This document shows positions 43,418 through 64,000 of a stretch of DNA of 64,000 nt, one piece after another. Numbering within the stretch: the first letter of the stretch is position 1; every line of letters starts with the position of its first letter. The position numbers and the translations under genes were made by a program. The stretch is from Paraescarpia echinospica (taxonomy: Eukaryota; Annelida; Polychaeta; Sabellida; Siboglinidae): NCBI GenBank assembly GCA_020002185.1, contig CM034539.1:31303897-31367896 (forward strand), given 5' to 3'. A model generated the notes under the pieces. The model saw only the letters and a list, made by a program, of their open reading frames with translations. It had not been told where the DNA came from and searched no databases.

Positions 43418-43475
43418 GTATGTATGTATGTATGTATGTATGTATGTATGTATGTATATATATATATATATATTG
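43418..43475. repeat. (TGTA)n(TA)n microsatellite
   Basis: About nine TGTA units followed by a TA run. Confidence 0.9.
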
Positions 43476-43565
43476 TTATCAATGTTATGAATAAACGTTC
43501 ATTCATCTTCATCAACTTACTTCCCCAGATATAGACGCCAGGTGGAACGAGCATGGCGTTCAGGG

Positions 43566-43645
43566 ACGTGTGCGTGTGTGTGTCCGTGTACGTGTACGTG
43601 TACGTGTGCGTGTGCGTGTGCGTGTGCGTGTACGTGTGTGTTTGG
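43566..43645. repeat. (GTGTAC/GTGTGC)n microsatellite
   Basis: Hexanucleotide GTGTAC and GTGTGC units, mostly perfect. Confidence 0.85.
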
Positions 43646-43664
43646 AACACATAACATAATATGG

Positions 43665-43870
43665 AATACAGTGCTTAGGGTGTCGGATTCTCAATCGAAT
43701 TTGTTTGAATTTGCTGCCGTTGCGAATCTTGGGATAGTTCGTTTATTCTACGTTGCTCCAGTTCATTCATGTAAACGAATAAATATCTGGTTGTAGACAG
43801 TGTTGAATATTTGTCTACGAATAGCCGTGGCGCATTAATTGCAGCGTGGCCGAATGTTGTCACAATACAT
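43665..43870 (+). mobile_element. Partial SINE (family 1)
   Basis: TGCTTAGGGTGTCGGATTCTCAATCGAAT, then ATCTTGGGATAGTTCGTTTA, CTACGTTGCTCCAGTTCA and TATTTGTCTACGAATAGCCG follow the body of the 24328 SINE. The B box is degraded and the tail is missing. Confidence 0.7.
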
Positions 43871-44279
43871 AAACAATAAGCATTTTCATCACATTTATTT
43901 CTAGAAAGCCGTGCCACGAAATACATAACTTAAAGACGGGAAATAAAAATCAACACATCGTCAATATATTTGACATAATCGGTGTAAAAGACTAACATGT
44001 TGGAGCCATGACGTCATAATACATGTTAAAGGCGAAATCACAACAACTATATTTATTGTACTGTGGCTTATTTGAACGCAAATTAATGATAACTTTATGT
44101 AAACAATTCATCAACGTACCAATTCTTCAAGCTTAAACGGTATGGATGCATATGAAATATTTATAGCTGTTAAATTCGAATTAAATTTAGCATTACGTAC
44201 GGTAATTATGCAAATGACGTCTTCAAAACATTTACATTCGAATTCAATATAAGTTATTTTGAGCATGTTAAAATGTCTA

Positions 44280-44490
44280 CTAGTGCGTCACTTGATAATT
44301 ACGTTGTGTACTACACTGCAGAAACCAGCCAGCTGTGTGCAGTATCTATGCTTTCTAAGTGTAAACGCGCTCCTTGTTTCGTAGCCGTTTCTGTTGTCCG
44401 AAGTCACGAGTTCTTCCCACGCTACACGTTACGTCACTGGTCTACTCACGATCATCCATTCCGATGTCGGGACACGTACTGCAAGAAACA
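44280..44490. repeat. 3' flank segment duplicated at 39395-39605
   Basis: See 39395. The plus strand is open here (85 codons from 44273, several cysteines), but the homologous copy has multiple stops, so coding is unlikely. Confidence 0.7.
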
Positions 44491-44908
44491 CCAGTTGATC
44501 ACACATAACAACAACTGTATAAAACATTGATAATTAAATAGTTTTTGCGTTCGTTCGAAATGTCCCCCTTATAGCATTAGATATGAGGTTGTTTGCATCA
44601 ATCATCATCTTAACAAGAGCTTAACTTTTATTGGTTCTTCCTCCTTTTTCCCTATACAGGGGTGAACGATAGGCACAATACTATTGAACCACTGTTTCTG
44701 CTGTTTCGTTCTATAACTTCATGTCAGCAGCCGCCTCTCTTCATCATTCATCCTCACTCGATGGTCACATGTCCCTCCTAACTCACTCCTAAATCCTGAC
44801 GATCGTCTATACAGCATGTAAAATCGTTGGACGCGCTGACAAGGAATATCCTCAACATAAATGAACAATCCTGAAGAATAATTATGTATCTTCTTCACTT
44901 TGTCTTAC

Positions 44909-56202
<11,294 letters not shown>

Positions 56203-56279
56203 CTGCAGCGGAAGGACATTTCAGCTAACGCAGCTTGTCATAAAATCGAAATCAATGTTCTTATAATTAATTTTAATGT

Positions 56280-57110
56280 TTGCATGTAAACAACTTGGTT
56301 ATTTTCACAATCGTATAAGAATATTATTACAACACAGCGTTCAGTTGCCGATATTAACAATAATGACTATTAAAAACATTTCTGCACGTAAATCAACAAG
56401 TCCTTATGTAGAGCTTTTATTGCTATAACTTTGTAACATGTAAAAGAGAAATGTTAAATTGAGCCCTGTCATATGTGCTTACACGCTAACACGCTAACAC
56501 GCTGCGTACAGAGCTAACAACTGTCTGTTTTCAACGACATTAATAGTAACAAGTATCGACAAATTAGAACCAGTAGACCGCTTCATTAAGATAATGAGTC
56601 TATATGAATGACTGAATGAATGAATGGACAAATGAATCAGTTTATAAACCCACCATTAATTAGAATCCATTGTTAAGTTTGAAGAGCATTTGTGAAAATG
56701 CAAAAACCTCCGCCGTATCACAGAGGATAGATACTATTTCCGTGGTGCACCAGTGAATGTGTCCTGATGACGCGCCGTGCGTTGACATGTTTCAGTAGAC
56801 AAATCACTGCTACGGAGCAAAATGGATTTTAAAGAGGAAAATTGGGCTAAGAATAATGTTAGTGAAACTGTCCCCATTCGACATCTAACTTATTGGTTTC
56901 GAATGTGTTATTTCTCACGCAAACAAATCAATGCTGCCACCATTTTTTTCACCGAAAGGCATGGTATCTATTCTACGTACCAAAGTTAAATTGATATCTA
57001 AATCTACGTTAATTTTACGATCGTACATCTACACAGATAACTGCTCCGAATCGCGAATTATCAATTAATAATATACCGTGTGTAATCATAATACTTATCC
57101 ACTGATATAG
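56280..57110. other. 5' UTR intron of the CAP gene, no other feature
   Basis: AT-rich, with a small GAATGAAT-type run near 56605-56640. No coding exon is visible. Confidence 0.45.
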
Positions 57111-57178
57111 TTAATGGTTATTGATATATTATGTAAACCATCTCCTATCACAGGTCGAACAAATCACGTTTCTCTTAC

Positions 57179-57212
57179 CTTGAGAGAGTCAGAATCGAGA
57201 AACCGCTCACCA
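57179..57212 (-). other. Predicted non-coding first exon of the CAP gene
   Basis: Downstream of a TATA box on the minus strand, sequence ending CTGACTCTCTCAAG|GTAAGAG gives a strong donor. Splicing to the acceptor directly before the ATG at 56202 would give a short 5' UTR. The 5' limit is estimated from TATA spacing. Confidence 0.6.
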
Positions 57213-57238
57213 CTGGTACTTTGGGTCGCTCCCTCCCG

Positions 57239-57246
57239 TATTTATA
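57239..57246 (-). promoter_or_regulatory. TATA box of the CAP gene
   Basis: TATAAATA on the minus strand, in GTGGTATAAATACGGGAGGG. It is about 60 nt upstream of the predicted first donor, consistent with a start near 57210. Confidence 0.65.
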
Positions 57247-57435
57247 CCACAACTGCGCGTCACAGGAAAAGAACAGAGCCCTGGCAACACAGCTATTGTA
57301 GGAACAAGTTGACTGACGTCTCAGATTGACGAATCCAGCGCCGTCAAAGTTCACGCCCTATTATTCAGTTGGAAGTCTATATATAACTGTTCAATTTGAC
57401 GACATGATAAATATGGAGTGGTATGCTCAATCGTT

Positions 57436-57556
<121 letters not shown>

Positions 57557-57644
57557 CTAGTAACCGTAGTAATGTATTAACGAACATTTCAAATCCTTGT
57601 CCTTCTTTATGGCGTTCACAGCAATCGTTTGCCTCTGTAAAACG

Positions 57645-57965
57645 AGCGAGGCCGCCATAATGAGGATGATGACTATGACGATAATGATGACGATGATGAT
57701 GACAGCATCATTGATTTAATTGCTGCAATTTCCTTGATTAAATGTTACAGTACAAAAACATGTACGCACGCACGCACACACATACGCGGCCGCCATAATG
57801 ATGATGATGATGGTTTTAATGATGACGATGATGATGTTGACGATGATGATGACTTTGGTGATGATGACGACGATGGTGGCTATGACGTTGGTGATGACGA
57901 AGATGAAAACATCGTCGTTGATTTAATTGCTGCAGTTACCTTGATTAAGTGTTACAGTACAAAGA
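57645..57965 (+). repeat. GAT-rich tandem duplication
   Basis: A unit beginning GGCCGCCATAATGA, with a GATGAT-rich centre and the end GATTTAATTGCTGCA(A/G)TT(T/A)CCTTGATTAA(A/G)TGTTACAGTACAAA occurs twice (about 57650-57765 and 57787-57964). The Asp-rich frame in copy 2 comes from the triplets. Confidence 0.8.
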
Positions 57966-58859
57966 TGCATTGCTTTGTGGAAGACATTACCCATGTGTCG
58001 AGATGGAATACATTTCAATGTCTCTATTGTTAGTTATAATAACCAATACAGAACGCAGTGTTTTTATCAGGTTCAATATTATCAAAATAGTGAGGACATT
58101 TAATATAACATACATTCGCTTATGATATGTCAATAACGTAACAAAACGGGGACACGGTATAATGTAGGCGCCTAACACCGCTACGGATATTGCTACAGTC
58201 ATTCAAATGTGCGCACGGTATAAACTCTACGATTACACGAAGATTAATTAATATTTTGTTCAGTAGCGTAATCTTTTGGCAGAAACGTGACAGATTCAGA
58301 CATGACGAATACTACCCAGTACAAACTAGTCTTGACTTAATGCTGGTAACAAGGCTGAATGTTTCTTTCATAGAACAATATACGTAATCAAGGAGCATTC
58401 ATTTGATGAGGGTACACCACGTGTTACACACCGTGTAGATTAAATATTATGTAATTGAGAACGTGTGTGCTATTATTATACGATTGTTTAAGCTCTCCAG
58501 GATATACGTCCATGTTCTACATATCTCTACCGATGCACTGTATATTAAGTATAGTATAAATACGTTAACTAAAACTCGCATTCGGTTTAATAAAGAGCGC
58601 GAACTTTAATATCATATCGGTATATCTGGTAACTTGGTATAGTGTGAGTAGTTTTATATCACAATGTACAGCAATGAGGTCGAGTTCATAATCATTTGGA
58701 CCACTGAGACAACAGGTATAAATGGATAGTGTATAAAATTATTATTAATTAAGGTTTAGATTATTGTTATACGTAGTTAGGGTTTGAGTCAGTCATGCTT
58801 GCGGTTAGGGTCAGTTATAGAAAACATAAAGGTAAGTTCGTATAAAACGCAGTATGCAG

Positions 58860-59390
58860 TCCGCGTGATGGATGGAGATGGGACGAAAGAGATCAAGCGG
58901 AGGTTGGCAAAGGCGAGTAAAAAGTTGACGGAGATGACGAAGCTGTGGAAAGCAATGAACAAAGATATGAAACTACGAATTATCCGAATCTGCATATTTC
59001 CAACTGCTACGTATGGATGCGAAACCTGAACTCTCAATAAGAACATTACTAAACGTATAAAAGCATTTGCAAACAAGTGTTATAGAAAAATATTACAAGT
59101 TTCGTGGAACATAGAACTAACGAATCCATCGCAGATGAGCTTGGTGTTATACCCGGGACTTTATTGAACTTTGTAAAGAAGCAGAAACTAAGTTATTTCG
59201 GCCATATGAAACGGCATCACTCTCTAGAGAGACTAATAATGGAAGGAAAAGTGGAAGGCAGCAGAAGCAGATGAAGAACTAGGAGAGAAGGACATAGAGG
59301 AACGGATGGGAGCAGACGTCTGTCGTGTGAAGAGACTGGCAAACGAAAGAGCTGCCTATAGATAATTCACGAAGGCTGCAACGTCCGGAA
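58860..59390 (+). pseudogene. LINE 3' end (reverse transcriptase C-terminus)
   Basis: Reads DGDGTKEIKRRLAKASKKL, ICIFPTATYGCET then a stop, KAFANKCYRKILQVSW, KQKLSYFGHMKRH and, after frameshifts, the GADVCRVKRLANERAAYR stretch. It is the C-terminal tail of an RTE/jockey-type element, broken several times. Confidence 0.82.
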
Positions 59391-59404
59391 ATGAACAAGC
59401 AAAC

Positions 59405-59712
59405 CCAACAACATCCAGTCCTTACGACTGCTCAGAGCGCTTTACATTTATTTTATTCCCTAGCAGTTATGTTGAATCGTATACCATATCGACTTCGCTG
59501 GGAAACATTAAGCCACGCTGTACTTAACGCGCGGAAAATATTCGTACACAAATACCAGCCACTGCCTATAGCTAGGTACTCATTCATACAGGTGAGATAA
59601 CTGGTGTGACGTAGAGTGAATGAACGCGACACGGCAGCAAGACGTTTCTAACCCGGAATATCTCGATTGAGAGACCGTTGCTCTAAATACTGCACTACCG
59701 CGCTCTATACAA
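59405..59712 (-). mobile_element. tRNA-derived SINE (family 1)
   Basis: Complement order: tail CTCAGAGCGCTTTACATTTA, body CACAAATACCAGCCACTGCC, B box AACCCGGAATATCTCGAT region, A-box side CACTACCGCGCTC. Confidence 0.82.
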
Positions 59713-60654
59713 AATAGTTATAGTTAGTTACAGTTATGGGTAGGGTTAGGCTAGCAACGATTACTAAGTCGACCGCCCCCGTAGAGACATGCAATACGTA
59801 GCAAATGTTGTCGTTTTCCGCCAAATTTCAGTTGGGCCGAACCAAAATAAATCTAGTAGTTTGTCTGATGTTAACTACACTAAATATCACATTTGTGTGG
59901 AGCAGTCGACACTTGGTAGGATAATTTTCTTGCGAAACGTGTTATGTATGACACCAGAAGATCGACGCCAGAGCCAGCTTTAAATTTATCGCGTGTCGAG
60001 TATTAGCAATTCCCCCAGCGTGGGCGAACTGTGCATGCAATAGTCGATATGTGCGGCGTGGGAACACCTGTACATTTTGAAAGAAAAGCCGTGCCTCTTT
60101 CGGGGATGGCTGCACAGATCGCCAGCCATACGTGACCGTTGCATTCAGATGGAAACAGCGTCCCAGTTACGCAATCATGTATTTAAATGCTTACAACTAA
60201 ATAAGTCTTTATGGCAACTACAGTTCACCTTCTTGCCTGCATGTTATGGATGAATAATTCTAATTACAGTCGACCTCTAATTAATTTGGGCAATGATGTT
60301 GACAAGGTTTGGCGTTTTTATACTAACCTAGGTGCGGGGTTATGGTAAATGACAAATTACAACAACATTAAAGACGTCATATAGAGGGTTGTTGAGTTCT
60401 CAGATATTTGTGATACGTGGTTCAGCCTATAATTTTGTGTGCATTGAAAATAAGTTCAACAAACGCGTTTTTTAGTTATTAATACTGAATATCTCGACAC
60501 TGTCCTTGACATTTTAATATTGATTTGCATACGTGTGTCCTCGTTGTCGTTATGGTAACCGAGTTATATATTTCACCAGAACGTGAATAATTAACTCACA
60601 CTTCTACAAAACACAGGTAAATATGTTGTGTACAAGTGTCTCTATTGACGGGTT

Positions 60655-61515
60655 ACGAAACATACACCTCTCTATCCCGCACACATACAGGTAGCAGTAC
60701 AATTACACTACACACCTCTCTATCCCGCACATATACAAATAGCAGTAGACATAAAAGTAAACACACCTCGCTATGCTGCACACCTGCAGTTAACAATAAA
60801 CATATGCGTTTACACAACTCTCTATCCCGGACATTTACAAGTAGCAGTAAACAACAATACGTACACCTCTATATCCAGTACATGTAAAATTATCAGCAGA
60901 CATGCCAGTACACACACACCTCTCTATCCCGCACACTTGCAGGTAGCAGTAATCATGACAGTACAAACACCTTTCTATTCTGCACACCAACAAGTAGCAG
61001 TAATCACGACAGTACACACTCTTCTCTATACCGATCACCTCTACAAGCAGCAGTAATCACGACAGTACAATCACCTCTTTATGGTGCACACCAACAAGTA
61101 GCAGTAATCATGACAGTACAACCACCTCTCTATTATGCACATCAACAAGTAACAGTAATCACGACAGTACAACCACCTCTCTATTATGCACATCAACAAG
61201 TAGCAGTAATCATGACAGTACACACCCTTCTCTATCCCGATCACCTCTACAAGCAGCAGTAATCATGACAGTACAAACACCTCTCTATTCTGCACATCAA
61301 CAAGTAGCAGTAATCATGACAGTACACACCCTTCTCTATACCGATCACCTCTACAAATAGCAGTAATCACGACAGTACAACCAACTCTCTATTCTGCACA
61401 TCAAAAAGTAGCGGTCATCATGACAGTACACACCCTCCTCTATCCCGATCACCTGTACAAGCAGCAGTAATCGTGACAGTACAGACACCTCTCTATGCCG
61501 CACATTTACCGATCA
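60655..61515. repeat. ~51-bp minisatellite, about 17 copies
   Basis: The unit is ACACCTCTCTATCCCGCACA plus TCAACAAGTAGCAGTAATCATGACAGTAC. The left copies are divergent and shorter, the right ones more alike. Variants TATGCACATCAACAAG and CCGATCACCTCTACAAGCAG alternate in the right half, suggesting a higher-order unit. Confidence 0.88.
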
Positions 61516-61519
61516 TACC

Positions 61520-62830
61520 AGCCAGGCAATACATTACTAGCCTTGCTCCCCGTGCTGATTAAACATATTGTGTACGACGCACGCACGAGTCATGCGCTGG
61601 CCCCTACACTCTAAGACACCATTTTTACAAAAATTAGACTTTATTGAATAACAATTTAAATTCCAACGCGACATGTACGGTAGCAAGTATGATCAAATAA
61701 GTAAATCTTGTTAATTTAACACGTAATTAAATAAACAGTTCAGAATGACAGTTTTACTCAGCATGCAAATTAAAATACCCTAGATCAAATATTTATTGTG
61801 CCCTTGACACAAAAAAAATCAATTTAAACAGGATAGATTGATTAAATAGTGCCTTCGTGCTTTGCGATTTTGAAAGGTGGAGGTTTCCAATGCATGATTC
61901 TGAAAACTTTCTACTCGATAACATTTTGGACAATATGTTTGCATGTACCTTAAGAAAAGGTGTAGCAATTCCTGGATGATGCATTACAACCCTAAGTATT
62001 ATTTTTCCTGGTTAAAACTGACAATCGATTTGATTTCAAGAAGTGCCATTCCGCCGACCATTGTATATAATTGGTTTCAAATGGTAATAATTTAATAAAG
62101 CGAACTATCCGTCGTCAGTATGGAATTCGGTGGTTGGTGATCTTCTGTTCCGTGAGCCGGGTACTTAGTGTAGTAGTTACTCCATAAGTGGAGTGCTTTC
62201 TTCTTCCCTCATTACTACCAATAGTACTCAGTGGAACGCTACGTAAACATCGTCTCACGCTGCTGCACAACTAGATACTAAGCTAGTCTAAGTAGCCACT
62301 TAGTGACGTGTCCAACGTACTATAAATATTCTGTCGGTCAAGGTTTAGTCACCGCAATAGCCTTCAGTCCAACGGCCTGGGTGAATGCAAATTACATGTA
62401 ATTGTTGCGTGCCGTGGCAAATTGTTATGTCAAGATGTTGTATAAGCAAAGGCCGGGAACGTGTGGGTTTGGTGGGGTTCAAATCGTTTGGCTTGGGGAT
62501 ACTGATAGGTGTACCTGAAATGTTGTGTTAATGAATGTGTATAAACGTCATGCAGGGTGTTTGAAATCTCATTCTGTAATGACGTTGTTAAAACTTGAAT
62601 ACATGGTTTAATGTATGCTGATCGCCAGATGCGACTAATAAACCCGAGAGTTTGTATGCACAAAGATGCACTCCTGGCCAAACCAGGATCAGACAGATTG
62701 ACCCGTTATGTGTAGATGAGACTCATTGATCCAACACGCGTTTTGAAACGCAAGCCAAAATAGAAGCCGATGGGTCAACTGGTTGATTATGGGATAGTAA
62801 TATCTGCTAAGCATTCAGTGTATAAGGGCG
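61520..62830. other. Intergenic, no gene recognised
   Basis: AT-rich stretch with short open frames only. No splice-bounded exon or named repeat was seen. Confidence 0.4.
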
Positions 62831-62834
62831 TTTT

Positions 62835-63172
62835 TACACACACTCACGCATGCACGTATACACCCGGGCGCACACAGGCACGCACTCACGCACGCACGCG
62901 CATGAACGCACCCAAGCACATACGCACTCGTAAGCATATGCACATGCACATACCCACACGCACAACACGCACACACCACGCACGCACGCACACACACACA
63001 CTCTCCCACACACTCACATACACACACACTCACACACACACTCACACACACTCACACACTCTCTCTCTCTCTCGCGCACACACAAACACACACACACACA
63101 CACTCCACACACACCACACACACCACACACACACACACATACACCACACACACACACACACACGCATACACA

Positions 63173-63232
<60 letters not shown>
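62835..63232. repeat. Complex CA-rich array, ~400 bp
   Basis: ACGCACGC, CACACT, CTCTCT and long (CA)n blocks. The longest pure CA block is 63171-63232. Confidence 0.95.
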
Positions 63233-63234
<2 letters not shown>

Positions 63235-63569
63235 TCTGACACAATTTCCCCAAACGTAACTATCAAAATTGCACAATCTGACTTTAAGTCACTCTGACTT
63301 TTTTGAGCAAAATGTCTGGCTTTGACGAACAACGTCGGACAATATATTATAACTCTGGGTTCTTCCCCTGTAATTAAGACTAACCAAACACTTTCCAGTC
63401 TTTGATCAAGTCAAATAAACATACATCTTATTCCTAACAATTGATCTGTGAAAATGCAATATAACTGCATATTTGCACAATGGCGATTGTTCAACTGCGT
63501 GTGTTTTTCCCCACAAAATTACTTCATGTTGTCAAGTGAAATGAGAAGGTATCCCTGCCTTTACTTAAG

Positions 63570-64000
63570 CACGACCCAATTTGAATGTGGCATGTCTTTG
63601 TCTCCTAAGTTGATACAGGCGGATGCGTTGACAACCCGGATCCGTTCAAGAATAACGATACTACGTTCGACTGCTCATACTCTTTAATCGAGAAGAATAA
63701 CCTGTGCAATTGTTCTCACTTGGGCCCAGTTCTGAGGAAGAAATGCCCATTGATGTGTGGGTAAGTAATGCAACGTGAAGAACGTATGTAATTATTCTTC
63801 AAGATAGTTCTTTATGTTGAATATATATCTGCGTCTCTTTCACGTTGCGAAACTTGGGAACATATTTTTCTGGAGAACGGTCTACATAGTTAGTTTCGTG
63901 AGGCAACCCAAATTTAAAACAATTTTGTTACGTGTCGTACATTATCTGTTCTAATTATAGATGCTTTTATAAGAGCAAAAAGTATAAAAAACGTACTGCG
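63570..64000 (+). repeat. Second copy of the 38475-39000 segment
   Basis: From TTTGAATGTGGCAT through the cysteine exon, its intron and AAAAAACGTACTGCG, this matches copy B at 38490-38998 with one deletion after CTGCGTCTCTTTC. It continues beyond the window. Confidence 0.85.
63619..63764 (+). CDS. Intact copy of the CAP-gene terminal cysteine-rich exon (copy C)
   Basis: Acceptor TTGATACAG and the same 146-nt length to TAA as the exon at 44909-45054. It encodes GCVDNPDPFKNND, FDCSYSLIEKNNLCNC, LGPVLRKKCPLMCG; all six cysteines are kept. The same GGGTAAGT end gives stop or donor. No CAP, FN2 or EGF exon was found upstream on the plus strand within 57.3-63.6 kb, so it is either an isolated duplicate or part of a gene extending past 64 kb. 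Confidence 0.6.

Noticed and set aside
44273..44530. 85-codon plus-strand ORF with several cysteines
   Set aside because: The homologous segment at 39395-39605 has stops in the same frame and the region is the 3' flank of the CAP gene on the other strand.
44700..44905. An extra 3' exon after GTAAGT using the acceptor ATTCTTCAG near 44870 (-), giving a 54-codon tail
   Set aside because: The implied intron is only about 42 nt and the tail is not conserved in the other copies; stopping at TAA is simpler.
60655..61515. CRISPR-like regular array
   Set aside because: Units vary throughout and there are no distinct spacers; in a eukaryotic intergenic region this is a minisatellite.

Overview
This is a eukaryotic (animal) genomic window: split genes with GT-AG introns, AT-rich DNA, tRNA-derived SINEs, decayed LINEs, a pogo/Tigger-type DNA transposon, MITEs and very many microsatellites. 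The repeat mix and the secreted cysteine-rich multidomain gene suggest a marine invertebrate, probably a lophotrochozoan such as a mollusc. That placement is inference; nothing read here fixes the species.

Layout. 1-6.0 kb: repeat-rich flank with a 54-bp perfect palindrome, an ACGTGG-rich element and two GC-rich elements. 6.03-26.57 kb (+): a 12-exon gene that I recognise as HPS4, the BLOC-3 subunit, about 1184 codons, with every intron GT-AG and in phase. Its introns hold LINE fragments, an antisense LINE with gag-like and endonuclease/RT ORFs (15.7-19.26 kb), a SINE and MITEs. 26.6-34.1 kb: intergenic, with two MITEs and a hairpin element. 34.13-37.82 kb (+): a nearly complete Tigger/pogo-like transposon with TA target duplication, terminal inverted repeats, a DDE transposase with an in-frame 36-bp minisatellite, and a second exon with a frameshifted zinc-ribbon/PHD-like tail. 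38.5-39.6 kb: a decayed inverted copy of the 3' end of the next gene. 39.9-43.7 kb: minisatellite, three related ~400-bp repeats, an RTE LINE tail and microsatellites.

44.9-57.25 kb (-): a TATA-driven gene with a non-coding first exon and 12 coding exons, encoding a ~476-residue secreted protein: signal peptide, CAP domain, fibronectin type II domain, ShKT domain, two EGF-like modules and a terminal six-cysteine ShK-like module. Its introns are loaded with long simple-sequence arrays, several starting within about 35 nt of a 5' splice site. 57.4-63.3 kb: (AC)n, a GAT-rich duplication, a LINE tail, a SINE, a ~51-bp minisatellite and a 400-bp CA-rich array. 63.6-64 kb (+): a further copy of the terminal cysteine-rich exon, with all six cysteines and both splice signals kept, running out of the window.

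The two host genes are functionally unrelated: one is an intracellular trafficking factor, the other an extracellular cysteine-rich protein. The most interesting items are the CAP/FN2/ShK/EGF architecture with its dispersed terminal-exon copies, the microsatellites hugging its donors, and the large acidic expansion in HPS4.
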